Shown here one piece after another: positions 45,275 through 55,316 of a stretch of 64,000 nucleotides of DNA; position 1 is the stretch's first letter, and every line of letters begins with the position of its first letter. The DNA is from Arsenophonus sp031446145 (lineage in GTDB: Bacteria > Pseudomonadota > Gammaproteobacteria > Enterobacterales > Enterobacteriaceae). Where the stretch lies: assembly GCA_031446145.1 (NCBI GenBank), contig CP132903.1, positions 1-64,000 of the forward strand, in the 5' to 3' direction. A program made the position numbers and the translations under genes. The notes under the pieces were generated by a model. It did not search any database. It saw nothing but the letters and a program-made list of their open reading frames with translations, and was not told the DNA's origin.

Positions 45275-47911
45275 TTATTTTAAGCGTAAATTAATCCATT
45301 TCTCAACTGCTGCTAATACAACAGGAATTGCTGTTATATTAGATCCACGAACTTGAGCTATTTCATAACTACCACCTCCTTTACCGTCTATTTGCTTTGC
45401 AATAAATACAATTAAATCATTAGCCTTTATTTTAAAAATTAAATCTTTTGTAACACCAACAATTACAGTAATTTCGTTTTTATTAATGCTTCCAAAAACA
45501 ATAACTGCTGATTGCAATTGATTTTTAAATTCACTAACTAAAATACGTAATTCCTTAACATCAATAATATTGACTTGAGTAATTAAAACATTAATTCCTT
45601 TAATGATTTTTACTTGTTTTTTTAAATATATTTTTTCTTTAATCAATTCTTTTTTTTTAAATATATTTAAAGACATTTTCAATTTTTTTATTGTGTCTAA
45701 AATAAATTTAAGTTTTATGATTATATTTTTTTGATCACATTTCAAAACTTCACAAACATCAATTAATAAATTATTTTCTTGATGAACATAATCTATTGCA
45801 ACCTGACCTGTTACTGCCTCTATCCTACGTACACCAGCAGCCATACCATATTCACTCTTAATACGAAATAATCCTATATCGCCAGTACGAATTACATGTG
45901 TACCTACACACAACTCACTAGAAAAATCCCCTATATTTAATACACGCACTTCTTTATCATATTGCTTATCAAAAAACATAACTACGCCTTTTTTCTTTGC
46001 CTCATTTATATCCATTAATGTTGTCAAAAGAAGATGATTTTTGCGAATTTGATAATTTATAATATCTTCGACTTGATTTATTTCTAATAAGCTCAATGAT
46101 TTAAAATGTGAAAAATCAAATCGCAAATATTTATTATTAACTAAAGATCCTTTTTGAACAACATGATTTCCTAATACAATACGTAAAGCTGCATTTAACA
46201 AATGAGTTGCTGAATGATTCATTTCAATTGCACAACGATGTACAGTATCAATTTTTGCTATAATCGACTGATCAATACTTATTAATCCAGATTTTAACTT
46301 ACCAATATGTCCAATTGCTGTAGCATATTTTTGTGTATCAGTTACAAAAAATTTACAATTTTTATTTTCTAATATTCCTATATCACCAATTTGCCCACCT
46401 GATTCAGGATAAAAAACTGTTTTATCAAGAAAAACAACTCCTTCTTCATCTTTATTTAATACATTTACAAATTGACCATTACGAAAAATAGCTTTTACTA
46501 TAGCATTTATTTTATTATTTTCGTAACCTAAAAAATGACTATCAATATCTACTTTGATTATATTATTATTATAATCAGTAAGAAAATTATTACACTTTCT
46601 TGCTTGAAATCTTTGCTTTTCTAAGAAAACATTGAAATCTAACTTATCAAGTTTAACATTGCGTTCAGAACAAACATCATCAATTAAATCAAATGGGATA
46701 CCATAAGTATCATAAAGACGAAATGCAATTTTTCCAGATAAAGTATTATTATTTAATTTAGATAATTCATTATCTAATAACTGTAAACCACGCATTAAAG
46801 TTTTATAAAACTGTTCTTCTTCGTTTTTCAGTATTATTTCAATAGTATTTTTTTTATGTTTTAATTCATCAGACACTGCACCCATAACTTTAATCAACGG
46901 ATCAACTAGTTTATAAAAAAAAGTCTTTTTTATTCCTAATTTATATCCATGAAAAACTGCTCTACGAATAATACGACGTAATACATAACCATTTCCTTCA
47001 TTAGATGGAAATACACCATCACCGATCAAAAAAACACTGGATCTAATATGATCTGCAATTATTAGTAATGATTTATGATAAAAATCTGATGAATCTATTA
47101 TTTCAGCAATATAAAAAATTAATTCACGAAATATATCAATTTCATAATTTGAATGCACAGATTGCAATACAGAAACAATACGTTCGAGCCCCATTCCTGT
47201 ATCAACAGAATGGTTGGGTAAAATTGTAAGATGCCCATCAGCATGACGATTGTATTCCATGAATACAATATTCCAAATTTCGATATAACGGTTACCGATA
47301 TCTTGCTTTGAACCAGGGGGGCTACCAAAAACATGTTCACCATAATCATAAAATATTTCAGTACAGGGGCCACAGGGGCCAGTATTCCCCATTTGCCAAA
47401 AATTAGCAGAAGAATAAGGTGTTTCTTTATTATCACCTATTCGAATAATACGTTTTGATGAAATACCAATTTCTTTGTGCCAAATATTATAGGATTCATT
47501 ATCAGAATTATGAACAGTGATCCAAAATTTTTCTTGCGGTAAATTAAACCATTTCTTACTTGTAAGTAAATCCCAAGCATACTTTATTGCATCTTTTTTA
47601 AAATAATCACCAAAACTAAAATTCCCTAACATTTCAAAAAATGTATGATGACGAGTAGTATAACCAACATTTTTTAAATCATTATGTTTACCTCCAGCTC
47701 GAACACAACGTTGTGCTGTCGCTACTTTAGAATAATTTCTTGGTTTTAATCCTAGAAAAACATCTTTAAATTGATTCATTCCTGCATTAGTAAAAAGTAA
47801 CGTTGAATCATTATTTGGAACTAATGAACTGCTAGGTAAAATTTTATGCCCTTTTGTACAAAAAAAATCGAGAAACGCTTGACGGATCTCATTGGTACTT
47901 TTACTACTCAT
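45275..47911 (-). CDS. alaS: Alanine--tRNA ligase
   Basis: AlaRS charges tRNA-Ala and edits mischarged Ser and Gly. The product has 878 residues (E. coli 876), so all domains are kept: class II catalytic domain (LLFTNAGMNQFKDVFLG; RAGGKHNDLKNVGYTTRHHT), tRNA-recognition domain, editing domain, and C-terminal domain with GKGGGSYEIAQVRG. The editing zinc ligands are visible in HSATHLLNAAL and in ELCVGTHVIRTGD. The latter reads CVGTH where E. coli has CGGTH, with the Cys and His ligands themselves kept. In E. coli recA and recX lie upstream; here that interval is empty. Confidence 0.98.
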   Translation of the reverse strand: MSSKSTNEIRQAFLDFFCTKGHKILPSSSLVPNNDSTLLFTNAGMNQFKDVFLGLKPRNYSKVATAQRCVRAGGKHNDLKNVGYTTRHHTFFEMLGNFSFGDYFKKDAIKYAWDLLTSKKWFNLPQEKFWITVHNSDNESYNIWHKEIGISSKRIIRIGDNKETPYSSANFWQMGNTGPCGPCTEIFYDYGEHVFGSPPGSKQDIGNRYIEIWNIVFMEYNRHADGHLTILPNHSVDTGMGLERIVSVLQSVHSNYEIDIFRELIFYIAEIIDSSDFYHKSLLIIADHIRSSVFLIGDGVFPSNEGNGYVLRRIIRRAVFHGYKLGIKKTFFYKLVDPLIKVMGAVSDELKHKKNTIEIILKNEEEQFYKTLMRGLQLLDNELSKLNNNTLSGKIAFRLYDTYGIPFDLIDDVCSERNVKLDKLDFNVFLEKQRFQARKCNNFLTDYNNNIIKVDIDSHFLGYENNKINAIVKAIFRNGQFVNVLNKDEEGVVFLDKTVFYPESGGQIGDIGILENKNCKFFVTDTQKYATAIGHIGKLKSGLISIDQSIIAKIDTVHRCAIEMNHSATHLLNAALRIVLGNHVVQKGSLVNNKYLRFDFSHFKSLSLLEINQVEDIINYQIRKNHLLLTTLMDINEAKKKGVVMFFDKQYDKEVRVLNIGDFSSELCVGTHVIRTGDIGLFRIKSEYGMAAGVRRIEAVTGQVAIDYVHQENNLLIDVCEVLKCDQKNIIIKLKFILDTIKKLKMSLNIFKKKELIKEKIYLKKQVKIIKGINVLITQVNIIDVKELRILVSEFKNQLQSAVIVFGSINKNEITVIVGVTKDLIFKIKANDLIVFIAKQIDGKGGGSYEIAQVRGSNITAIPVVLAAVEKWINLRLK

Positions 47912-48877
47912 AATTATCCTAAAATCAAGCCAAAAATAAATGCGGTATGTTAAGTAAAAAAAGTATTTTTTGCAAATTAATAATAAAAATAATATTTAAA
48001 ATTTATAATTTATGATTATATTTTAACCTTTATATATATTACAAGATTAATTTTATTAATATCTTTATAAAACTCTAGCATAATAAAACCCTAAAACTTT
48101 AAGATAATAATTATTTATATTATTTAATCATATTGATATTATTTTTTTAAAAAAATAAATAAAAAAATATATTTAAAAACTGAAAACAGAAACGATTATA
48201 TAATTTATATAATTTGATTGCATATTTTATACTTATAAAATGAATTAAAATAATTTTTAAAAAACATTATTTTAACACAAATTAAAAAAAAATTATCAAA
48301 TATATTAATTCAAATAATAACAATTTATTATATATAATAATAAAAGTTAATTTTTATATAATTTAAAGATTCATGATATATTTTTGATATTTTAAAAATA
48401 TATCATGAATCATAAAACTGAACCTTTATATTAAAATTTTATTAAACATGTATAAAATTATTGTAATAATTTACATAAATTAAATAAAAAATAAAAATGT
48501 TTTTTAATAAAAAATAAGATCAAATTCAAATTTTTTAAATCTAAAAATTTAGATATCATATATTTATTATTTTTTAAAAATATAAATTTTCAACCTTATA
48601 TATATCAAAAAATATATTACAAAAATTAATTAAAATTAATTTATAGCATCAAAATTTTATGATTTTTAAAAAACTTTAATTTATTTTTAATAATTTTTTT
48701 TAAAACATAATAACTAGAATTATATTATTCCATACATTTATTATCAGTATGAAATATATAATGTAATAATTTTTTATAAAAAATGCTTTTAAAATCAAAC
48801 AATTTACTTAAAAAATTAATTATTTTTTATAAAAAACTTTTTTTAGAGGAATCAAGTAGATATCACAAAAATAAATA
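47912..48877. other. 966-nt spacer between alaS and pncC (recA/recX position)
   Basis: E. coli has recX and recA between alaS and pncC (ygaD). Neither is present here as an open frame. The interval is nearly all A/T and holds one perfect 18-bp inverted repeat (48368-48411) and a small ATCTAAA/TTTAGAT palindrome at 48539-48554. Confidence 0.75.
48368..48411. repeat. Perfect 18-bp inverted repeat in the recA scar
   Basis: GATTCATGATATATTTTT (48368-48385) and AAAAATATATCATGAATC (48394-48411) are exact inverted copies around an eight-base loop. It is the longest perfect hairpin I found in the window, is not at a gene end and includes all the G/C bases of its neighbourhood. Confidence 0.65.
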
Positions 48878-49390
48878 TCAAATTATATTTTTTATCTTTT
48901 TTAATAATTTTTTAAGTGAAAAAATCACTGCTTGACGCCTTATTTGAAAACGATTTCCTTTAAAATAACAACAATACGTCGTAATTCCTGGATTATTCAA
49001 AAAACTTTTACTAGAAAGAGCAAACCAAACCATACCAATCGGTTGTAAATTAGTATTACCATTGGGACCAGCAATGCCACTAACTGAAAGTGAAAAATCA
49101 GCATTTGCTAATACTAATGCTTTTTTTGCCATATCTATTACAACTTCTTTACTTACAGCACCATATTTACTTAAAATCGTTTTACTAATACCTAACATAT
49201 CATGTTTAGCATCATCACTATAAGTAATAAAGCCTCTTTTAAAATAAGCAGAACTACCTGCAACATCAGTAATAACTTTGCTTATCCATCCTCCTGTACA
49301 CGATTCTACCAAAGTTATTATTTTATTTTTTTTTTTGAGATTATTACCCAAATCTCTACTTAATTTATAAAATAACTGTTCAGTACTCAT
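48878..49390 (-). CDS. pncC: Nicotinamide-nucleotide amidase PncC (CinA C-terminal family)
   Basis: PncC deamidates nicotinamide mononucleotide to nicotinate mononucleotide in the NAD salvage cycle. The product has 170 residues (E. coli 165). Signatures are VESCTGGWISKVITDVAGSS, GFITYSDDAKHDMLG, and SVSGIAGPNGN. AAGG lies about ten bases before the ATG. It keeps its ancestral place near alaS although recA and recX between them are gone. Confidence 0.95.
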   Translation of the reverse strand: MSTEQLFYKLSRDLGNNLKKKNKIITLVESCTGGWISKVITDVAGSSAYFKRGFITYSDDAKHDMLGISKTILSKYGAVSKEVVIDMAKKALVLANADFSLSVSGIAGPNGNTNLQPIGMVWFALSSKSFLNNPGITTYCCYFKGNRFQIRRQAVIFSLKKLLKKIKNII

Positions 49391-50079
49391 GAGAAGTATT
49401 TCCTTTTTTAAAAAATTCTATTGACTAATTATCAATTTTTTATAATTTCTAATTAATAAAAATCATAAAGAAATATTATTTATATATATTAAAAAAAGCC
49501 AATTTAACAATATAAAAAATATAACTTTATTATATTTTTTTATTTAAAATATGAGATGAACTTCAAAAATAATACTTATTTTCATACAAAAAATTTATAA
49601 AAAATGCATTTAATTAAAACAATAGAAAAAATTTTTTTTATACTCAAAACATTTTGCGATAAAATGAAAAGTATTATTTCAATTAATGTTTAAAAAAGCC
49701 ATAAAAATTAAGATTATAATTTTTTCTCATACATTACAGTTCTTTCAATAAAAATTTAGTATAATTAATAATTTTTTATTATTAATTATTAAAATAAGCA
49801 AAACGTAAAACTTCAAATATTTTTATTAAAAAATGTCGCTTAAATTTTAAAAATATATATATTTCAAAAATCAAATTATATAGATCATGCTCACAGAGCT
49901 ATAACGCATTTTTATAAAATAATATATTTCTATAAATATAGAAAAATTAAAAAAAGTTATAAAGTAATCCATGCAAAACACTGTAATAAAATAAAAACAA
50001 AATAAATATTAAGTAATATAAATTATAGAATTAAATATAATTATTATCTGTTAAATATTGAGTAACATCAAATATCATC
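49391..50079. other. 689-nt AT-rich spacer between pncC and gmhA
   Basis: I see no gene. The interval joins segments that are distant in E. coli. A short stretch near 49885-49910 is less A/T-rich than its surroundings, but I could not match it to anything. Confidence 0.55.
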
Positions 50080-50661
50080 TCATCTTTTTTCCATTTCTTT
50101 TTCTATTATTTGAACTAAAATGTGTATGACTTTAATATGTATTTCCTGAATTCGATCAGGATAGCCAAAATGAGGTACCCGAATTTCTAGATCAGTTATT
50201 TTTGCAATCTTTCCGCCATTGTTACCTGTTAATGAAATAACCTTCATTCTTTTTTTACGTGCAGCTTCTATAGCATAAACAATATTCCTAGAATTACCAG
50301 ATGTTGAAATTGCAAATAATATATCACCTTCTTTACCAACTGTCTCTACATAACGAGAAAAAATATAATGGTAACCAAAATCATTAGCAACACAAGATAA
50401 ATAACTAGCATCTGCAATTGCAATAGCAGGATAACCCGGACGATTTTCACGATATCGCCCAGTTAATTCCTCCGCAAAATGCATTGCATCACAATGAGAC
50501 CCACCATTTCCACAAGATAATACTTTTCCACCAGCTTTAAAAGCTAGAGATAACATAATTGCTGCTTCTTCAATAACTGTAATATTTTCTTTAGCATTTA
50601 AAAAATTTTTTAATGTAATACTAGCTTCTTCCAATTCTATTGAAATAAGATTTTGATACAT
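50080..50661 (-). CDS. gmhA: Phosphoheptose isomerase GmhA
   Basis: GmhA converts sedoheptulose-7-phosphate to heptose-7-phosphate, the first step to the ADP-heptose of the LPS inner core. The product has 193 residues (E. coli 192), a SIS-domain protein. Visible segments are VLSCGNGGSHCDAMHFAEEL with the active-site His and Glu, FAISTSGNSRNIVYAI, and DRIQEIHIKVIH with a further ligand His. AGGAG lies upstream of the ATG. Its presence with lptFG suggests that heptose-containing LPS is still made. It stands alone, with long spacers on both sides. Confidence 0.97.
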   Translation of the reverse strand: MYQNLISIELEEASITLKNFLNAKENITVIEEAAIMLSLAFKAGGKVLSCGNGGSHCDAMHFAEELTGRYRENRPGYPAIAIADASYLSCVANDFGYHYIFSRYVETVGKEGDILFAISTSGNSRNIVYAIEAARKKRMKVISLTGNNGGKIAKITDLEIRVPHFGYPDRIQEIHIKVIHILVQIIEKEMEKR

Positions 50662-51744
50662 TTTAAAACTCCTATAAAATATTTTTAATGCTTTTTAAAT
50701 CAAAAAATAAAACTTCATATAATATTTAAAATATTTTGAAAAATCATAGACATTTAAATACATAACACACAAAAAGTTCTTAAAATAAAGCTAAAATACG
50801 ATCATCAAAAAAAACCATAAAATCTTTTTTAATATTAAATGTTTAATATGATATCTTTCAATTATTAAAAAATATTTCATAATAATAATTATTTTTATAT
50901 TGAATAAAATATTTTAATATAAAAATTTTCTAAAAAAACATCAAAAAGACAAAATTTGTATATATTATCAGAATATTTTTTATGCTTTATACATAAAAAT
51001 TTATTTTATTATCTTCACAATTATTACTTATATTAAGCACCATTAATTGTTTTATTTATAAATCAGTTTATCTTCATTAGAATTTTTTAAATAATCAGAA
51101 ATATCAAAAAACACCCACAAATAAAAAAGCTGTATCATAAAAAATATAAATAAAATATTAAAAAAATGCCAAAAAAATGGTTTTTTAGTATTTTTCTCAA
51201 TGAACTTATATTTTTTATTAAAAATGTTACATAATTAATATCATTTCAAATATAAAAACATCATAAAAATTATTTTTTATTGGAAAATGGGTATAAAAAA
51301 TATTTTGAAATTATTAAAACTAAAAAATACAAATTAGAAATGAATAAAAATTTGCAAAAAATACCTCTAGAAAAATATATATTTTTCAAACATTTTTTAA
51401 AAAGGAGCATATTTTTTCATAATTATTAAAATATGATTATTAAATCATTTAAAACATAAAATTTAATATAAAAATAACATAACAAAAAATAGAATTTTAT
51501 AAATTCCCTATATAATTATTAAGGTATTGTTTAATCTTTACTAATAAAAAATACAGATCATTGAATTTAATTTCAGATAAAATCTTCATTAATAGAATTA
51601 TATTTCTAGCTATTAGAAACTATTAGAAATTTTATTTTTAATACACTGAAATTGAAATTAAAGAAAAAAAAATCAATAATAATTGTTTTAATAAAAAAAT
51701 TATAATTATTACTTTTATTCTGTCAATTAATTAAAGGATACAAG
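50662..51744. other. 1,083-nt AT-rich spacer between divergent gmhA and gshB
   Basis: No gene is visible. Both promoters should lie here. E. coli has endA and rsmE upstream of gshB; neither is present. I found no convincing structured element. Confidence 0.6.
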
Positions 51745-52707
51745 ATGATCAAATTAGGTATAATTATGAATGCAATTGAAAATATAGATATCAAAAAAGA
51801 CAGTAGTTTTGCTATGTTATTAGAAGCACAACGTCGTAGATATGAAATTTACTATATGGAAATACATGATCTATATTTATTAAATGGTGAAGCATATGCA
51901 TATACAAAAAAAATTAAGCAAATTCAAGAAAATTCTAAAAAATGGTATCAATTTGGAATAAAAAAAAATATTGCACTTAAAAAATTACACATTATTTTAA
52001 TGCGGCAAGACCCTCCATTTGATACTGAATATATTTATGCTACTTATATTCTTGAAAGAGCAGAAAAAAAAGGTACTTTAATTATTAATAAACCACAGAG
52101 TCTTCGAGATTGTAATGAAAAAATTTTTACATCATGGTTTTCCAAATTAACTCCTAAAACATTAGTTACAAGAAGCAAAAAACAACTATATGCATTTTAT
52201 AAAAAATACCAAGATATTATCTTAAAACCACTAGATAAAATGGGTGGAGATTCTATTTTTCGTATTCAAAAAAATGATCCTAATCTTAATGTTATTATAG
52301 AAACATTAATTAAAAAAGAAAAAAAATTTTGTATGGCTCAAAATTTTTTACCTGAAATTAAAAAAGGTGACAAACGTGTATTAATGATAGATGGTGAACC
52401 AATTCCTTATTGTTTAGCTAGAATTCCACCTCAAGGAGAAACAAGAGGTAACTTAGCAGTAGGGGGATATGGTGAAGTAAGGAAATTAACAACAAGTGAT
52501 TGGAAAATTGCAAAAAGTGTTGCGTCTCTTTTAAAAGAAAAAGAACTAATATTTGTCGGGTTAGATATTATTGGTGATCGTTTAACTGAAATTAATGTTA
52601 CGAGTCCAACATGCATAAGAGAAATTGAATTAGCACTTCCAGATATATCTATTACTGGTATTTTATTTGATGCAATAGAAAAAAGACTAACTATACAAAA
52701 TAAATAA
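51745..52707 (+). CDS. gshB: Glutathione synthetase GshB
   Basis: GshB joins glycine to gamma-glutamylcysteine to complete glutathione. The product has 320 residues (E. coli 316), an ATP-grasp enzyme. Conserved parts are MRQDPPFDTEYIYATYILE, LKPLDKMGGDSIFR, the glycine-rich lid IPPQGETRGNLAVGG, and GLDIIGDRLTEINVTSPT. AAAGGA lies upstream of the ATG. It opens a same-strand run gshB-yqgE-ruvX-yggS-yggT in E. coli order. Confidence 0.98.
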   Translation: MIKLGIIMNAIENIDIKKDSSFAMLLEAQRRRYEIYYMEIHDLYLLNGEAYAYTKKIKQIQENSKKWYQFGIKKNIALKKLHIILMRQDPPFDTEYIYATYILERAEKKGTLIINKPQSLRDCNEKIFTSWFSKLTPKTLVTRSKKQLYAFYKKYQDIILKPLDKMGGDSIFRIQKNDPNLNVIIETLIKKEKKFCMAQNFLPEIKKGDKRVLMIDGEPIPYCLARIPPQGETRGNLAVGGYGEVRKLTTSDWKIAKSVASLLKEKELIFVGLDIIGDRLTEINVTSPTCIREIELALPDISITGILFDAIEKRLTIQNK

Positions 52708-52892
52708 ATCATATACTATTATATATTTAAATAAATAATAATATAAAATTCTATAAATATTTTATAATATCAAAAAATATAAATATCGTATAACATTATA
52801 TCCTATGATAAAATTTATATACTATTATTTATATTTTACCCTTAATTCAGGCATATTTTACTGATCTAATTAAGTTCAATAAGTTTAATAAT

Positions 52893-53456
52893 ATGAATTT
52901 ACAAAATCACTTTCTCATCGCAATGCCGACATTATTAGATCCGTATTTTCAAAAATCGGTGATTTATATTTGCGAACATAATGAAAAAGGCACTATAGGT
53001 TTAGTTATAAATAGACAAATCAAATGTATTTCAATTAATAAAATCTTAAAAAATTTAAATATTAAAACACAAGTAAACAATCAAATAAGTGATTCAAAAC
53101 AACCAATTTTCTCTGGTGGCCCCATTGCAGAAGTTCATGGTTTTATTTTACATTCTCCACATCATGGATTTAATTCTACTTTACAACTTTCTGATGAAAT
53201 CATGATTACAACATCAAAAGATATTCTTCAAACATTGGGCACAACACAACAACCAAAACAAACACTTATTGCTTTAGGATATTCAAGCTGGAAAAAAGGA
53301 CAACTTGAAAAGGAAATGATGGAAAATAATTGGTTAACAACAAAAGCAAATAGCCATATAATTTTTCATACTCCAATTTCAGAACGTTGGAAAAAAGCAG
53401 CCGCTTTAATTGGTATTGATATTTCTAATATTTCAAATCAAGTAGGCCATTCATAA
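52893..53456 (+). CDS. yqgE: YqgE/AlgH family protein (UPF0301)
   Basis: This protein belongs to the YqgE/AlgH family, whose biochemical role is not firmly known. The product has 187 residues, the family length. The N-terminal LIAMPTLLDPYFQKSVIYIC, the GLVINR segment, SGGPIAEVHGFILH and the C-terminal GYSSWKKGQLEKEMMENNW are typical. Its stop overlaps the ruvX start by one base (TAATG), so translation is coupled. The long-standing link with ruvX is common across Gammaproteobacteria. Confidence 0.93.
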   Translation: MNLQNHFLIAMPTLLDPYFQKSVIYICEHNEKGTIGLVINRQIKCISINKILKNLNIKTQVNNQISDSKQPIFSGGPIAEVHGFILHSPHHGFNSTLQLSDEIMITTSKDILQTLGTTQQPKQTLIALGYSSWKKGQLEKEMMENNWLTTKANSHIIFHTPISERWKKAAALIGIDISNISNQVGHS

Positions 53457-53887
53457 TGAATAATAGTCGAACAATTATCGCTTTTGATTTTGGTACCATT
53501 AGTATTGGTATTGCTATTGGGCAAGAAATAATCGCAATTGCCCATCCTCTAACTACATTAAAAACAAAAAACGGGCATCTAAATTGGTCAGATATACAAA
53601 AAATATTGCAAGAATGGAATCCTAAACTTGCTATTGTTGGACTTCCTCTTAACATGGATGGAACAGAACAAGCAATAAGTAAAAAAGCACGAAAATTTGC
53701 TAGATTTTTACACCTGCGTTTTAATATTCAAGTTATATTATACGATGAACGCTTAACAACAACAGAAGCTCGTGCTTACCTTTTTAATATTGGTGGTTAC
53801 AAAGCATTAAATAAAAGTAAAATTGATGCTCTTTCTGCTGTTATTATTTTAGAAAATTGGTTAGAAAAGTCTTTAATTAAAAATTAA
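53456..53887 (+). CDS. ruvX: Putative pre-16S rRNA nuclease YqgF/RuvX
   Basis: YqgF is an RNase H-like nuclease implicated in maturing the 5' end of 16S rRNA; it was earlier named as a Holliday-junction resolvase. The product has 143 residues (E. coli 138). The catalytic acidic residue lies in AFDFGTISIGIAIGQ, with the further acidic positions in LYDERLTTTEA and KIDALSAVIILENWL. It overlaps yqgE by one base. With ruvX kept but recA absent at its usual place, the rRNA role is the more likely reason for retention. Confidence 0.94.
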   Translation: MNNSRTIIAFDFGTISIGIAIGQEIIAIAHPLTTLKTKNGHLNWSDIQKILQEWNPKLAIVGLPLNMDGTEQAISKKARKFARFLHLRFNIQVILYDERLTTTEARAYLFNIGGYKALNKSKIDALSAVIILENWLEKSLIKN

Positions 53888-53982
53888 AAAATATGAACAA
53901 TATCTTATAAATAAAATTTTATTATATAAGTATCATTAAAACAAAATTTAATTTATTCCTTCTTAAGACAAAAAATACATAT

Positions 53983-54669
53983 ATGAATATAATACAAAAA
54001 AACATAATTAATATAAAACATAAAATTATCAGTACCGCTAAAAAATATAATCGTCTTCCACAAGACATTCAATTAATAGCTGTTAGTAAAAATAAATCAT
54101 GTTACGATATTCAAAATGCTATTTATGCAGGTCAATATCAATTTGGTGAAAATTATGCACAAGAAGGAATTAAAAAAATTCTTCATTTTAATAACAATCA
54201 ACATAATTTAACATGGCATTTTATAGGAACTGTACAGGCTAACAAAACTAAATTAGTGGCACAATATTTTGATTGGTGTCATACTATTGATAAATTTAAA
54301 ACAGCTGACCGTTTAAATAAACAACGCCCTTCCAATAAAAAACCATTAAATGTGCTTATACAAATAAACATTACTAATGAAATTAATAAATCAGGTATTT
54401 TGCCACACGCTTTATATAAATTAGTCAAAAAAATCTTATTATTACCAAAATTAAAATTACGTGGTTTAATGGCAATTTTCTCGTCTAATAAAACACTTAT
54501 GCAACAAGTATCACTTTTTGATACTATGGAAAAAATATTTCAAGAACTAAAAAATAGATATCCTGACATTGATACACTTTCAATAGGTATGACGAATGAT
54601 TTTGATATTGCTATTGCTTTTGGTTCAACATTATTGAGAATCGGCAAAGCTATTTTTAGTGATAAATAA
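53983..54669 (+). CDS. yggS: PLP homeostasis protein YggS
   Basis: YggS (PLPBP/PROSC family) binds pyridoxal phosphate on a single TIM-barrel domain and helps keep PLP and amino-acid pools balanced. The product has 228 residues (E. coli 234). The PLP lysine is in LIAVSKNKS, followed by FGENYAQEG and WHFIGTVQANKTK, and the phosphate-binding C-terminal region has GMTNDFDIAIAFGSTLLRIG. The usual SMGMSxD reads SIGMTNDFD. It lies 95 bases after ruvX; yggR, which is on the opposite strand in E. coli, is absent. Confidence 0.95.
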   Translation: MNIIQKNIINIKHKIISTAKKYNRLPQDIQLIAVSKNKSCYDIQNAIYAGQYQFGENYAQEGIKKILHFNNNQHNLTWHFIGTVQANKTKLVAQYFDWCHTIDKFKTADRLNKQRPSNKKPLNVLIQINITNEINKSGILPHALYKLVKKILLLPKLKLRGLMAIFSSNKTLMQQVSLFDTMEKIFQELKNRYPDIDTLSIGMTNDFDIAIAFGSTLLRIGKAIFSDK

Positions 54670-55316
54670 ACTTTAAATTTAACAAAAAACTAAAAATTAC
54701 AAAAACTATTTGCAATCTATGGTAATTTTTTAATAAATATAATAATATCATTGCACATAGATTGTGGTCTTTATTAAAAGATTTATCTTATGATGTATTT
54801 TTTAACAAAAATTATAATATTTTAATAAAATATGATATATATAAAAATTGTTAAAAAATATTTTTATTAACTATTTAAATGCTATTCAACATTGAAAGTA
54901 ATTTTATTAAAAACAATAAAATATTAAGAAATCTAAATTATTTAAAATATCTTTTTTTAAATAAATATAATTACAAAAAGTCTAATTTTGAATATTTTTT
55001 ATAAGCATAAGTAAAAAAAATTATTTTCAAATTATTTTTTTATTTAAAAATAATGAATTTCAAATACATCTAACATTTATAAAAAAATGCCGATTTGCAC
55101 AATATAATTTATATTGATAATGTACAAAAAATTTCTGAAAACTATTTAAAAAATAATCATAGTTATCGAATACAAAGCAAATTTTTAAAAAACAAAACTT
55201 TTAAGTAATCTTATAAAATAAATTTTCATCAATTTCCTTAAAATAGAATAAAACATTTGCTTCTATATGTTCTATAAAAATTAAAAAACATTTTTTTGAT
55301 CACAGGATAACCAGAA
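54670..55316. other. 647-nt AT-rich spacer between yggS and yggT
   Basis: No open frame is visible. In E. coli yggS and yggT are adjacent, but in several other Enterobacterales proC lies between them, so this may be a proC scar. A 9-bp inverted repeat sits at the left end. Confidence 0.5.
54713..54764. repeat. 9-bp inverted repeat after yggS
   Basis: CAATCTATG (54713-54721) and CATAGATTG (54756-54764) are exact inverted copies 34 bases apart. A second pair TGCAAT/ATTGCA overlaps them. It lies about 45 bases after the yggS stop, with no U-tract. Confidence 0.4.
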
